DNA of 64,000 nucleotides from Mauremys mutica (taxonomy: Eukaryota; Chordata; Testudines; Geoemydidae), in the NCBI RefSeq assembly GCF_020497125.1, contig NC_059072.1, positions 73,353,697 through 73,417,696 of the forward strand, read 5' to 3'. Position 1 is the stretch's first letter. Each line of letters begins with the position of its first letter. The translations under genes and the position numbers were made by a program. The notes under the pieces were generated by a model that was not told where the DNA came from, searched no databases, and saw only the letters and a program-made list of their open reading frames with translations. Positions 32,907-46,619 of the stretch are shown here, piece by piece.

Positions 32907-33650
32907 TTGGTCACTGGGTGGTATCCTCTTCACCTACTGAAAAACCTATATTTCACTGTGCCTGATCCTTCCTCCTTAGTCAGTACTGACCCATTTTTTG
33001 CTCTTTGCATCTCTCTACATTTCAAAGATCTAAAGTGCCATGTCTTTCCAACCCTACAGGGCACACAAATGATGTACAGCTCTATTCATCAGCCAGAAGC
33101 ACACACTTTGCAAAATATGTGTCGTCATCTCATTGAATCTAGCCTTCATCAACTAAAGGAATAAGATACTGAAGGCTGTTAATGATCATGGGTCCCTGAC
33201 TGCAGAACAAGAAAGAGGATTAAGCAAGAGTGGCTTAGCATCTGAGTGTGACCTTTCACTGTTACCTCTGGTCAGGACATACATATACACATCCAAAGAT
33301 GCTCTCATCTCCATACAGTATAGTGGCCATTATCATAAGCGACCTACAACTATTTTTAACTCTAGTGTATTTTTTATTTCCGTTCTCCCCTCCCATAACA
33401 GAAGAGTGTACTATACTGCACATATTGCTATGAATGAAGATGATACAAGCAGTTGATGGGATCTTCAGAAATAAAACTAGACTACCACATTTCACATAAC
33501 CGCTCCACTTTAGAAGCAGAACCATTCCTCTCCAAACCTTGGACGTTTAACTCTACTACAATGCAATATATAGCACTTATCAGTTTGGTCATCCACCAGT
33601 TCAAATTTACTTTTATCCAAGCACTGATGGAATCTCAAAGGTTAAGCTAA
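32907..33650 (+). mobile_element. L2-like LINE relic
   Basis: GHTNDVQLYSS (about 33059-33091) stands where L2-type reverse transcriptases have the CYADDTQLYLS catalytic block. Further plus-strand blocks follow in broken frames to about 33650. Highly decayed. Confidence 0.5.
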
Positions 33651-34140
33651 ATTTATTTTACCTACCATAAGATAACATTACATGAGGAACTGTGGCAATT
33701 TATAGGATTCTCTTCTATTTGAGCAGGTTTGAGGCTAGAACATATATTGCACGCTGAATTATTGCACAAAATGGGATCTATTGTGCCTAAAGCACAGCCC
33801 TCAGGGCCTCTAGGGAGCACAAACATCATGCTCCCTTCAAGAAGGGTCAGTGCCTGCCCATAAAGCCTAACCTCCTCTTCAAATGTTCTCTGGTGACTAG
33901 GTAGAGAGATCATAGGGATCCTTGATATCCAATTTGTTTATTCATAGCCTCTAATTCTAACTTATTAAAAACCTTCTGGCTGTGCATATAAAACTTTATA
34001 GCCATGGCTTGCATGTTATACTATACTATATAATCACAGGTTTCCCACATTTTTTTTAGCCTAACGATCCCACCCCTACTTCTTTAGATTGTGTGATATA
34101 TCACCTTGTTGCATTTTTTTTTAATTAGAACAAATTTAAG

Positions 34141-34200
34141 TTCTTTGGGTAGGAACTGCCTTTCATGACGTGTTTGTACAGCCTAATACAAAGATACCCC
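34141..34200 (+). repeat. LINE 3'-end fragment
   Basis: TTCTTTGGGTAGGAACTGCC...TTTGTACAGCCTAATAC resembles the common L2/L3/CR1-like 3' tail (GGGCAGGGACTGTC...TGTACAGCGCCTAGCAC). Confidence 0.5.
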
Positions 34201-35164
34201 TTATTAGCTCCTCCTGGCCATACCGCAATACAAACATTATACTCATCCACTTTGAGGAACTAGTGCTGCAGTAGCCTTTTCATAGTCCTTGAAAGAGGTG
34301 CTGAGCTCGAGGCTCCTTGTGCCCCCCTACCCCCCCAAGCCTGAGCACTCTCTTGGATATTATGTCCAGAGCATCTCAACTCTTGATATGCTTTGAGACA
34401 CTAGCCTTAAGATGTATTACTACCTAATACAATGGTTGAAGCCTCCTAGAGTTCTGGCCATTAAATTTTGAGAGACCAAACTCAGAGGCTCCGAAAGAGA
34501 GTTAATAACCCAGAGAAACTGCCTTCTCCTCCCATACTGTGGAGGGGCCTCTTGCAACTAGCATGAGCCTGATGTGCAGAGGTTGCCTACCCCACTCACG
34601 CCATGGCGCTCAATGGTGTCTTCCTGAGAAGCAATGCAGAATAAGGATTTGAAAGTGGGGCAGAAATGGTGTATCCACTAGTAACTTCCCCATCAATACG
34701 GCCAGTGTACAAGCAGTGCAGAGGTTAGAGCTATAACAACCTGAGGGTAGAATTCTTCCTTAAGTCCTGGAAAAGCTCTCCGGCACATGACCCAACTACA
34801 CTGGGGTCAAGATTGGGGCCATAGCAGTTTATACTTCCTGTTTCAGGCTTCTCTTTTAAACTTCTATGGATTAAAGCTAGTGGAATCCTTCCAAGCACTC
34901 CCTTGAGACTAATCCAGTCAAGACTGCTTCTATCTTTCCTTGAAGAGCACAAGACATGCTGGAAAGGAGCCTGAAAATAAGAGTCTCTTCTTGAAGAAAA
35001 AAAAATTAAGAGAGACAGACACAGCTTTGGAGTTTAACTCACTCAAATACCGGTCATATGCAGGGACAGACTCTTCAGAAATCTATCATTACTATCTTTA
35101 GGTGAATTTCTCTAGTTTTGCTAGTGAGAAAAATGGTGTCCAAAATTTTTTTTTTGTTTTTCTT

Positions 35165-35395
35165 CTTCCTTACTTAATTGGCCTCTTAGAGTTGGTAGGG
35201 CAACTCCCACCTTTTCCTGCTCTCTGTATGTGTATATATATCTCCTCAATATATGTTCCATACCATGCATCCGAACAAGTGGGCTGTAGCCCACAAAAGC
35301 TTATGCTCAAATAAATTTGTTAGTCTCTAAGGTGCCACAAGTACTCCTGTTCTTTTTGCGGATACAGACTAACATGGTTGCTACATTGAAAATAT
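35165..35395 (+). mobile_element. Penelope/SINE-like retroelement terminal fragment
   Basis: Contains TTAATTGGCCTCTTAGAGTT, GTGGGCTGTAGCCCACAAAAG and TTAGTCTCTAAGGTGCCACA, ending GGATACAGACTAACATGG. This is a very abundant turtle repeat, from memory the terminus of a Penelope-like element. It shares its 3' part with the hairpin copy at 16753-16866. Confidence 0.7.
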
Positions 35396-35619
35396 CATGC
35401 TTCAGATAATTAAGGCAAATGATCATACTTAAATTCCTTTTCAAGGCTCTCTTCTATCATGCCTACTGTTAATCTAGTTGACCTACACTAATATGCATAC
35501 AATAAAATAAGTATATTGTTAAATTTAACCTTTTTGTTAGCTGTGACCAAGTCATGGCCACTCTACCAGTAGGTTTTACCCTTTCCCCTCTAAAATCTAT
35601 CTTGTTATATGCCTGTCTT

Positions 35620-35720
35620 TAGATTGTGAGCTCCTTGTGGCAAGGGCAGTACATTCTTTTCTGTCTGGAAAATGTCTGGCACACTGAACATGCTCTCATG
35701 AACTAATAATGCTAACGCTA
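35620..35720 (+). repeat. LINE 3'-end fragment
   Basis: TTTAGATTGTGAGCTCCTTG...GGCAAGGGCAGTACATTCTTTTCTG resembles the L2/L3-type 3' tail. Diverged. Confidence 0.5.
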
Positions 35721-37621
35721 GATGCCATCCTCAGCTTCACAAGAAACATAGCATTTGTGCTAAAGTTACCGGTACCTAACTATTGATGTTTAAGACAATC
35801 TGGTAAATCTAATACAGGATTTCAGGTAAGTTACAACAGCCTTACATATTACTTCCAAATATGAAAAGCAAATTAAGCAAATAGCTGGCCAGGTTAGCCT
35901 GCTGATGTATAATACAGAAACATGATTGTAGACTGACGAACACGTTGGAATGTTTTATTTTGTTTAAAATTCACGTAAGAATTTAAAACAGAAAGTTCCC
36001 CAAGTTAGTGCTGCTGTGTATTCTCCTACCAGGACAGGGCTCCAGGGAGAGATGGGATTCTCTATCCTTGTTTCAACACACATTTAAAAAAAGATAAGAT
36101 AAACTTAAAATAAAATGTTGAAAGTCATATCCCTACCATTTCAATGCAGAGTTCTTACCTGTACTTGTTTTTAAAATTAATGAATAAATAACATTCACTT
36201 CTCATGTCTATCACTCCCAAATAACCAATGAGAGGGAACCACATATACATATATATCAGAGGACAAAGTTCTGACCAGCTCATATTGCTGCAAATATAAT
36301 TTTACACAAGTTCTGAGAGAGCAGGGAAAAGTTTGGGTCCTTTGTGGACCATCACATTATATTTTAAAAGTTTGAGATGTCTCCTCTACTGCTTGAGCCA
36401 TTTTCACAGAACTCCTTCCCAGAGTTCAACTGTTCAACACATCCTTTCTGCTTTATAAATCTGTTATTTTTGTAACTGATGGGGTTTGGTGATAAACATA
36501 ACCAAGACTGGCCAAGACTGAAAATTCTTCTGTATTTGTCTGCTATTGGCAACCTCAGATTTGCAAAGAGGAGGCAGAAGCAGCAGAGATATTTTGAGGC
36601 TTTCAGTTCAGCTGCATGACTTTAGAACCAATGAACACTGTGCAACTGGTATAGAAAACACAGGAGAAGCTGAAGAACCAAGCACAGAACAGTCATTAAG
36701 ATTTAAAATACTACATGGGAGTCCTCCCTCAACTATGGAGCAGTACTGACAGGAGACTGAAAGCTGCATGACAGAGGACCTGAGCAGATTTCTTCTCTCA
36801 AGTCCCTCCTCCAACAAGTCTAAAAATGCAGCTTGTACATCAAACAAAAAGTCAATTTCAAACACAATTTCCATTCTAGCCATCTATCCAGGTTTATGAG
36901 TAGCTTAACTGATTCCAACACTCAACACCTTAGATCTATCAACAATGAACACACATGGTCCCAATATGTATACACATTAAACAATAAGTTACATTATTTG
37001 AAAAAGGTGTTTTCAGTTAGATATATGGAACATCAGTTTAAAATTCCTGTCCTCTATTGGTTTGTGATCATGTGTCAGTTTTTTATTAAAATTGCTACTT
37101 GTTATTTCTTGTGTTTCAGAAGAGTCCAAGTGTTCAGGAACACAAGTACTTCCTTTTCTACACAACTACATATGCGGTACGTTAAGTTACATTCTTGAGG
37201 TTCTTGTTTACAGTCTGCTTTGTTTAGATTTAAATAGAACAAGTTCCCCCATTCTCCATAAAAAGTAGAGTGGGTTTATAAATAAAAAATGTTTAACAGA
37301 GATGCTTTTTCTTGGACAATATTTTTTGTTAAACAACTACCATCCTTCAGGTATGTAACATACATGTAGAAGTCTTAGTAAAACATGATGAAACTCAATT
37401 TTGAAAATACTTAAAGCTGTACGTTTTATAAAAATTGAAAGCAAATATTCTAAAGAAGAATACAGAATACTCCAATATTCTTGGTGTATTATCTAAAATT
37501 CATTTGGTCAAGCCAATTCACATTTTTTCACTGGAATCAACACATAGTACTTAGTGTTCTATTGTTTAAGAATAAATTCTATCTAGAAACACATATATAA
37601 AGAAATTTTGTTTTGTTTTAC

Positions 37622-37749
37622 CTTCTTAATGGGTGATGTAGGTGTCACTTGACCAGTGGTTATGGAAGATGCTGTCACAGCTACAGAAGCTGGTTGTGCA
37701 CTAATGTTATTTGCATTATTAGTTACAGATGCCAAAGGTTTGGTTTTGT
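37622..37749 (-). CDS. PPP1R12A: PPP1R12A exon, Ser/Thr/Ala/Val-rich linker
   Basis: 128 bp, acceptor TTTATTTGCAG and donor GTAAAA. It encodes DKTKPLASVTNNAN and a low-complexity linker ending TSPIKK, about human residues 372-413. The ends are well conserved and the middle diverges, as typical for this linker. It ends in phase 0. Confidence 0.95.
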
Positions 37750-38236
37750 CTGCAAATAAAACATTTAAGATGTGTCATTTGTAAATTTCTTGATTTCATA
37801 TTTTATAGGAATCACATTTCTTCAGAATAGGTTAAAACCCTAGTTAAACCTTCCCAAGTAATATACCGTTAGTCATCCCATTTTCTAGCCTTCAATGTTT
37901 ACTCCTGCCCCCACCCATTTTAATTGTCTCTTGGTCAAAAATAACAAGATATTTTCCCATAGTCATTAGGCATACAGCACTCCCATTCACATTAGTCAGA
38001 ATTACATGCTCTTAAGGGTTGCAGCTTCAGGCCCTAGTCATTTGCTGATGCCCCTCAAAAAAATGAAGCTCTCAGAAGAAGCTCTCAGAAAAAAAAAATT
38101 AAAAAAAAAAATCAGCCTACTTAGTTTTGGACAGTGTGGGTAACGTAATCCTTGTTAGGTCTGGACTGCTTGCCTTCGGAAGGATCGTAACTGTTTATTC
38201 CTAGACTACAACATTCTTCTATATCTTTATTAACAA

Positions 38237-38350
38237 AGGCCTCAATTCAGCAACGTATTCATCTATGTGTTTAACTTTAAGCCTCTAATAAGTCCCATTG
38301 GGACAACTTGTGCTTAAAGTTACACATGTGGTTAAGTACCTTGTACTGAA
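38237..38350. repeat. Palindromic dispersed repeat
   Basis: CCTCAATTCAGCAACGTATTC...GTCCCATTGGGAC...CTTAAAGTTACACATGTGGTTAAGTACC. The arms are complementary around GTCCCATTGGGAC. Same style as the copies at 17205 and 17818. Confidence 0.55.
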
Positions 38351-41003
38351 TAATATACTGCAATTCAGCAAATAAACACAGATTCTGATCCAAAACTGAT
38401 TCAGAGTTTTCAAAGATAATACAAGACTATTTACATAGTGCAATGAACGTACACTGCACTACAGTAAAACAGGTCCTTGCTTTAAAGAGGTCATAGTCTA
38501 AAGACAAAACAGGTATAATACAGTACAGCATAAAACCCAATGGAAAGATATTAATGTGTGGTTCTGCTGTGAAAAGTAACTAATTAAATAACTGGCACCT
38601 CCTTACTCCAACAATCTGCTCCCCATACAAATTCAGTCATATATGTTATTCACTAAGTTTAAACTACTTTTAACTTATATAAGCACAGAAGAGCCAACAC
38701 AGACCTGGGAGAGCAATTAATCAACAAATAAAATTGTTAGTTTAAGGTCCAATTGCAGAATCTTTATTGCTGGTGAAGCATGTGGCAAAGTACCTGGCTT
38801 GGCTTCAGGTCAAATTTGCAAGCCTGGCACTTAGTAAAAACACATTTTAACTGGCAAAGTGAGCACATCTACAGGTTGGAGGGGTCTTGGTGTATGTGAT
38901 ATGGTGTGTATTTCATAAAAAGCTCCTTGCACACATAGGGAATACATAAAAAGGCAAAAACTCTGTATTCACTTGACAAAAAGATCAATTAGACAAGAAA
39001 TTTGGATTGTCCATGTGAACTGACAGAAGTATGGAGACAGATATAGGTGCAGTAGTTAGAGAGAGATTTATAAGTGAGGAGTACAGTCTTGAATCTAATG
39101 TGGAAGAAGAGCAATAGCAGCATAATAATTCAAGTATGTGAGAGGAGGGGCTAGATGGGAAGGAAAAGATAGAACATGACAACTTTTTAAATGATCTGAG
39201 GGAATGGCAGGCCAGCCAATAAAACTATACATTAATTATATGAGTTAGTGTACATATTAAATTCAAAAATCAGGAGTCAAGCTACCCCAAAAATCATGAA
39301 ACTTAAAAAATAAATAAACATTAGGTTTTTATTTACTTTCTGGTTGGTTAGCCTTCAGAGCATGAGTTCACATATTTAAGCTTTTCTACACCCCAAGCCC
39401 TTACAGATAGAAACTTATCTAAACAAAGGGAGATTCTCACATAATCAATAGCCTTCAGGAGCTGAGGTTTTACAAAAACACACCAACTATCACATCACTT
39501 GTGATAAAAGTCATAGGAGTTTGCAACACAACATTTGTGTGGAAAAGCGCTTTACATTATCCAATTGGAATCATCATTAAATTTCTGAGAATTTTCACTA
39601 TAAAAGCTACATTAGGAGGAATAATGGGAAAAAAGGGAAAGTGCAGTTGAAATTTAGAGATGCAGCTCTTCAGGGAAAAGCCTAACTTCTCTTGCTTGCC
39701 AAATAAAGTATGATAAAAGCCTTGTTTATATTAAAGAAAGTCCAAAGTTTACATGAAAATTAATTCTTGTGTCACAGTCAAATTTTCCTGGCACAAAACC
39801 ATCTACTAGTAATCAAGAGAAAACAGTTAGAAAACTCATGGAGTTCAGGAAACATTATAGCTAGCTCAGTGACTGAGGCACCACTGCATGATGTATCAAA
39901 GGTGACTTAAGTTTAACAAACCTCAAACTCTCTAGATGAGGGACGTAGGAATACCAAAGTGATGTTTGACACTCTAAGTTTGAAAGTGATTTTGCAGTAT
40001 ATCATTAAACATTTATAGGAGATGTCTAATTAAAATATAAAAACATAAAAATCTAGTAAGAATTTAGTTCTGGAGCTTACCCCATCCCACAATTTCATTT
40101 ATGGAAAATATTTATAGCATTTTTATTGGTCTAGTGCTGAAATGTAGCTCAGGTGGATGAACTATATGAAGGCAGAATATTTTAAGAGGAGCAGAGATGG
40201 CTGACAAGGATATTTTCATTATTTAAAAATGTTCAAGTCACTATGTCCAAGAGATAGTTTTATTGACTGTATATGAGTATCATTGCACTATAATGCTAAT
40301 AGATGTAACAAGGATTTAACAAGATTATGACAAAACAACTTAGAAACATTAAACTGATCCAAATATCTTCTCTGATTTGGAAGAATTTTCTTCTTCACTG
40401 TAGGAATGTCAATCTGATAAAGTGTCACAATCTGCCACAACCTGCTAACAGAATTTTCAAAGGTGAGGTAGCAAAGGCCTGATGCAGAACAGCAACTTGA
40501 CAGAGAAGGGAGCTATATAAAGTGAAAGGCTCTTTCTGAGGGTAATCAGGGGAACCCTGTATGAGAACCAGAGAGGGTAAGGGGAAACCTAAAAAATGCA
40601 GACAGTTTCTCTCACATGGGGATGCTGATTATGGGCCTTTTGTAGTTCACCAGAGACCCAGTTCATGAAGTGGCGAGTCAAACCAGAAAGGAGAATAAAG
40701 CTTTACTGTTTTTCAAGTTTTTTTGGTTCCAATGAAAATTTATTAAATTAATCAAATCTTTCAATTTACATAATCTACAGTATTCTTGAAAATTAGGATT
40801 AAAATGGTAATAGTCTAAAAACAGAAAACTAAGTAGTGCAACTATATATTAAGCCTCTCTCTAGATATTCTGATGCATACCTCTAAATTAGGTACAAAAT
40901 AATTTAACCTTCTGCAAATTTCTTTCCAAATACTGTGTGATTTCTTGTCCATTAGTCATTTGTTCTTTAGAATATAATGTACTTACAACTACAGTTGTGT
41001 CAA

Positions 41004-41210
41004 GTATCAGAGGGGTAGCCGTGTTAGTCTGGTTTTGTAGAAGCAGCAAAGAATCCTGTGGCACCTTATAGACTAACAGACGTTTTGCAGCATGAGCTTT
41101 CGTGTGTGAATACCCACTTCTTTGCATCCGAAGAAGTGGGTATTCACCCACGAAAGCTCATGCTGCAAAACGTCTGTTAGTCTATAAGGTGCCACAGGAT
41201 TCTTTGCTGC
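41004..41210. mobile_element. Palindromic SINE-like element with exact 17-bp duplication
   Basis: Bases 41043-41122 and 41131-41210 form 80-bp complementary arms with one mismatch and an 8-base loop (TGCATCCG, plus flanking T). The left extension GTATCAGAGGGGTAGCCGTG is a tRNA-like or conserved turtle repeat end; the right counterpart is missing, so the 3' side is truncated. AACTACAGTTGTGTCAA at 40987-41003 is repeated exactly at 41211-41227. Confidence 0.88.
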
Positions 41211-42630
41211 AACTACAGTTGTGTCAAACATCTCTGTTTTACATATTACAAGCATTGCTGTATTAGTAATAGCTGTCTATGACTGCCTAGCATATTTTAC
41301 AATCACACAGAACACAAGTTTAAGCAATGTATTTACACATTCACCTAACACTACATGCAAGCATAAAACCCGGCCCCAGATATACGTGGAGGCCCAGGTG
41401 GTAATTTAAGTACCACTGCTTCTGTATGGTGACACATAAAAGATCCTCCTTTGATCTGCCTGCAGGGGGAAAGGGGCAGTTGGGAAAGCAGCTGGTAACT
41501 CTTCTGAAATTGTTTGATCACCCACATAGACTAACCAACTTCTCCTCTCCCCAACTCTAGGGCAGTCCCTAGAGCAGCCATTTGCAGATGGGTAGGCAGT
41601 TATCCAAACAGGCAACAGCAGCATTGTTTTTCCAACTATCAACATACCTAGACAGAGACACAGGAGAGGAAGGTTGTAAGAAGATAAGAGCTACTATGCA
41701 ATTTGGTGGCGGCATGAGAAGAGGTGGCAAATTTTGATGGACATTTGGGGTGGACCGGGTTTATGAAGAAGATGCTAGAAAACTGTGCGCCTCCCAATTC
41801 TCCCCAATCCCCCCTCTCTCCCCATACATACTGTATTTGTGTGTTAGACGCTTATAAATATTGTTATAGCCCTGTGTACATGTACACATACACACATGTG
41901 CACAAAATGCTGCACATCTGCTCCAGTCTAGGAGTGTACAGAGAAGTCTGAACAATGGCATCCAACTCAGATTTTTAAAACAAGACTGCTGTAATGCCAG
42001 TTTCTCTGCAAATGAATCTAAGCTCTTTTGAGGTATTATTAATCTTGAGCTGAAGTTGCATGAGAAGCAGATGTTGAGCTACTACCAAAAATAATACTTT
42101 TAAAACCACATTTATCCAGTATATAATAATCAATCCGAAACAGGTCTCAAATTTGTCAATATCTGAGCAAGAATTATTCACTGCATTTGTCAGAGTCTGT
42201 TTCAAGATGACAGAACACAGGAGGATGTTTTCTTTTCCAATGTTCCATGATGAAAGGCATTAAGATGGTAAGCAAAGAACTCTACCCATAGAGGTCTTAT
42301 TTCTGTCTTTTCCTTTGTCTCCTCCCTGTTCCAAATCTGCTACGTTGTATTATTCTTGGATTATCTGATTAAAAATACTGATTATAAATAGCTAATCAAA
42401 TTACTGAATTAAGAGTTTCAATTCCAATCACTGCTATAAATATAGCTCATTGCAAAAGTCTGCATATGAATTACATTTTGTGTTTATAAATGGGGATTTA
42501 AACTTATTTAAAAATGAAAAGTGGAATCAAGAAGCTACAATGATTAATTCCCATCATCATATAAGCCCAGCATAATGAGTTTAACTGAAGCAACATCCTA
42601 AACCAAAGATACCTCTCCAAAATTATTTAC

Positions 42631-42788
42631 CTGTTTCAGCTTCAGATTCTGAGTCTTCTTCCTCATCCTCTTCACTAGAACAACTGGATTCATCCTTCTT
42701 TCCCTCTTCTTCCTCATCTGCTTTCTCTTGCTCCAGAGACTCAATACTAGATGCATTCTTTTCTTGCTCAATAATCAAAGTTTCTTTA
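42631..42788 (-). CDS. PPP1R12A: PPP1R12A exon, acidic region
   Basis: 158 bp, acceptor TTTTATTCCAG and donor GTAAAT. It encodes KETLIIEQEKNASSIESLEQ, then EEEEGKKDESSCSSEEDEE and SESEAET. This is the acidic cluster C-terminal to the ankyrin domain of MYPT1 (about residues 319-371). The intron to the exon at 42937-43025 is only 148 bp. Confidence 0.97.
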
Positions 42789-42936
42789 CTGGAATAAAAA
42801 ACATTAATTTCAAATAAAAAATATAGAATATCTAATCTTAACCTCAGTAAAACCAACCAGCCAAGTAAGTACTTAATATTTGTGAAAGTTTGAGAAGTTA
42901 TTTTCCTCACCAGGAACATCTTAATGATTTACTTAC

Positions 42937-43025
42937 TTTTTAAATGGCTTTTGTGACTGATTATTATCCATGTTGGCTGTAGATTCAATTAAGGGAGATT
43001 TCTTTTCCCGTTTTTCACTATGAAG
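42937..43025 (-). CDS. PPP1R12A: PPP1R12A exon, ~residues 290-319
   Basis: 89 bp, acceptor ATCTCTTTAAG and donor GTAAGT. It encodes LHSEKREKKSPLIESTANMD, then NNQSQKPFK and two bases of an Asn codon. It links the ankyrin domain to the acidic cluster. Confidence 0.96.
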
Positions 43026-43447
43026 CTTAAAGAGATATAAAATGATGCAATTAAAATGACAGAATGGTATAAATTACACATATTTAATAAAAGTGTTATT
43101 AAAAGATACCATCTTCTGCAGAATATAAGAAATCCTCTATTTACAACACATATAACTTAACACCCCCAAACAAGCATATGCCAAATAACGGTATATAGCA
43201 TTTGCCTTGAATAGTTAAATACAGTGAAAGCTTTGCCTAAAAAACATCACTTTTCCTTTCAAGATTTTCAGATCAACTTCACTGACCAAATAGAACAAGA
43301 AAGAGTGGCACAGAAGGACAGTTAAGCACCTCAAGTCAAACCCGAAGGTTAATTCCATATACTAATCTGAATTAGTTATAGCTTGCATATAAACACACAT
43401 GCACCATAATACAGAGAGAGAGAGAGAGAGATCTCTAAAAAGCCTAC

Positions 43448-43522
43448 CAGATTTTGCTTCTTTTGTAATTCTTCTAAATATCCTAGAATATCTTCATCTG
43501 CTACATCAAACGCTGTCTGACC
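43448..43522 (-). CDS. PPP1R12A: PPP1R12A exon, end of the ankyrin domain
   Basis: 75 bp (25 codons), phase 0 at both ends, acceptor CCACACCAG and donor GTAGGC. It encodes GQTAFDVADEDILGYLEELQ, then KKQNL, identical to human in the parts I recall: the last ankyrin helix and the following cap. An (AG)n run lies in the adjoining intron at 43412-43430. Confidence 0.97.
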
Positions 43523-46500
43523 CTGGTGTGGAAGGGGAAAATGTAATACATCAGAATTATAAAGAAGAATTAAAAAAAAAGATGATATCTAAACTAGTCA
43601 CAAGATCATGTAATAAGACACACAACTGTAAGTATGAGCTAGATGTCATCACAAAATAGATAGCATTCCACCTGTCTAGCAGTGATTCAGCAGAATTCTG
43701 CAAATCCACTTCTACCTGAAGCTGAAATGAGCAGGAAAATATACATGCTCAGAAAAGCATTTCTCCATGGGAAAAAAGATTTCATTGTAGTAGAATTTTA
43801 AATTCCATAATGCTATGAACCCAGCTTAAAAAAAAAAAGTGTTTGAAAGACACTTATCTTACTCTGAACCTCAATGAGTTTTAAACAGCTAAGAGAGTCA
43901 TCCTAATAGCTGCTTGTTATATGGTGCTCAGAGAAGGTTGGGAGTGAGTAGGATGATCAGCTCAGATCAGTGATATATGGGGAATGGATGCCAATTTCAT
44001 TTAGCTGGAGACATCTGTAGCTTTCTATTTCTCACAGGTCCATGGATCAGAACAAAGTTAAAAAAAATTAACTCGTACCATGTAAACAGATAAAAGCAGT
44101 GCAGGTAACACTGCCTATAATTAAGGTTGCCTGACACTTTCCCTTATAAGAACCAGTTTTCAGTTGCCTATGAGTTTACCAACTTTAACCATTTTGACTG
44201 AAATTTACTGTGTCTACCTTAAGCTGAATATTTTTGAAGAATTTCAGCATTTAACTGCTCAGCTATTTCTTCAAACAAGATTAAGGGAAAACATGTTGTT
44301 TAGCGATGTTAACAAGTTTCTTACAAAATGTTTAATTGAGAAACTAGTGCATAAATGCTTTGGAGCAAGGACTTGACATTTGACATGGGGATCACCTAGG
44401 TTTCAAGGATGTGCTGTTTGCTGTCCCCATAAAAATTCACCCAAATTTGGCCAAGCTCTAAGCCTCTGAAAAACTCAGTTCACACATGCTCAGTAGACAA
44501 TTTTTAGAAATTGGCAGCTAAATTCTCTGAAGATTCTGTCTAATGAGCAGGTTTTCTGTCCAGGGCCGTGGGGCTGAGAATTTCCCTACAATATCCTTCA
44601 TTCTGATGTTTCCTAACTTTTGAGTGCTTGACTTTGAAACCTTAACATTCTTTAATGTATTTTTATGTAATATTATTAACAATGTTATCTGAATTATCAG
44701 GTTACTTTATTTTATTGTATTTGGTAAACTGTTTCCCCAATCTTCCGCAAGGCTGGCTGAAAAGATGCTGAGAGGGAAAGGATTTTTTTTTCTGTTCATA
44801 ATATAAAACGCTCCTTTTAATTTAAAATGAATAATTTTTCTTAAAATAGTTACTGTAAGTCTTTAATATTAACCGATAAGGGTGATTTTGGTAAAAATAA
44901 CCTTACACCTAAATTTCTTAATCTTAAATGTTCTCTCATATCTGATGTAGTCCTTTTGAATTAATGGTTTTCAAACTACAGTAATATACTTTAGAGGTAT
45001 TATGGATTAATGATGCTCCTTTAGTTTCATGCTTGACAACCAACAAGGCATGTCATTAGATTGTAAGACACCCCCTTAGTCACTGTATATAAACTTGCAG
45101 GGGCACCTTCTTTTTATTAAGGGCATAGCTCAAGGTAATATTTACATCAAGTGCATCATTTTTAAATGTTTAGGTAATAAGCAATTTTAATAAAAATACA
45201 AGATCTATGAGGCGTTTTTTCTCTCTAGATAATCTGTATGTCAAACAGACATGTTCTGACTCATCTAGTCTAAAAAACCAGTTAAAATGAACACCTGTCA
45301 GTCAGTTGTTGCTCACTGCAGAAAAGGAATTTTTCCAGAGAGAAATTGACCAAACATAGTAATGATGCCTTGATCAGCTCTGCCAGGAGTCTCTCTGGTA
45401 CAAATTTCCAGAATGCCAAAAGCTCATTCTTTAGGAAGACATTCTCTGTAACAGTAATGTGCTGCAAGTCAATCAAAGCCAGCTCTGCTTATGCTCTATG
45501 TAACTGCAAAGCTATAGTCTTTTAGATGTAAAACAGACTATTTAATATTGTGAACAGCTCATGATCCTGCCATCCTATAGTGAAATAAACAGTTGTTCCA
45601 GTATGAATAGTAGTAGTTGAGGAAACTGGATTCAACTATTACTCTGATTTTGCAGCAGCTATTTTTTCAAATGAAAACCCATTCACCCCCTCTAACCTAA
45701 AACCAAAACATTCATTACTATTAGAGTTTCTCCCTACTTACTGTGACTTTAGTAGGTCATAACTACTGTTTCAATTTTGCCAGCTGTAAAATAGTGGTAG
45801 TAATACTTACCTACCTCATCGCAATGTTGTATGCAATTTTGTGTTGAAAACTACTGTATCAAATAAACAAAGCTCAAATAGCCAGTGCTAACTGCTAAGA
45901 TCTAAAACAGGCCACTACTGTCACTGATTACAGTGGATTCAGAAACTGAACGTGGTTTACTTTTGCCCACCCACTTGTATACCCGGTGCAACAAAAAGGT
46001 CCTAAAACCTGATTTGCTGAGTTCTGATATTTTAAATATACATAATTAACTTCCCTTCAAATCAAAAGCTTTGTTAGCTTTAAAATAAAGTTTCTTCTCT
46101 ATGAAGTGACTATGATAGGGTGATAAGATGTTCCGATTTTATAGGGACAGTCCTGATATTTAGGGCTTTGTCTTATATAGGTGCCAATTACCCCCCGCCC
46201 ATCCCAATTTTTCACCCTTGCTATCTGGTCACCCTAGACTATAAATAAATAACCATTTCTGACTCAACAAATCTGTTTCCTATATGTATTTAAAAAATCC
46301 CATAACTTTAATGACTAAAGAAAGCTTTTACTACTGCTTTTCGTTCCAGTTAGCCTTGAAGGACTAATACAGCTAAGGGGGCGGGGAGCAGCAGAGAGAG
46401 ACAGCATGAGCGTGATTCATTCCTCCTTGTGCCTTAATCTTTTTTACAAAAAGGACCAATTTATGCAAATAACTGAAATAGCTGCTCAGGTGCTGTGGAG

Positions 46501-46619
46501 CATATTAATTTAGCTGGCACAATACTGATCATTTATAAAGAAGAAATAAAGTCTGAACTTGCAGTGTGCACTGCAGGAAAAAAGGGTCTTTTTACTTGTA
46601 AACTGAACACAGACATGTA

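Larger units (their letters stand above)
32023..37621 (-). other. Intron with LINE relics and a SINE/Penelope-like tail
   Basis: Holds a LINE relic (32907-33650), two LINE 3'-end fragments (34141-34200 and 35620-35720) and a retroelement tail (35165-35395). The rest, including 35900-37600, is AT-rich and unassigned. Confidence 0.6.
37750..42630 (-). other. Intron with a palindromic SINE-like insertion
   Basis: Holds a palindromic dispersed repeat at 38237-38350 and the hairpin element at 41004-41210. The remainder, including 38400-40980 and 41230-42600, shows nothing I could assign. Confidence 0.6.

Noticed and set aside
42301..42550. Possible extra exon before the acidic exon
   Set aside because: No acceptor-donor pair with an open frame in the required phase.
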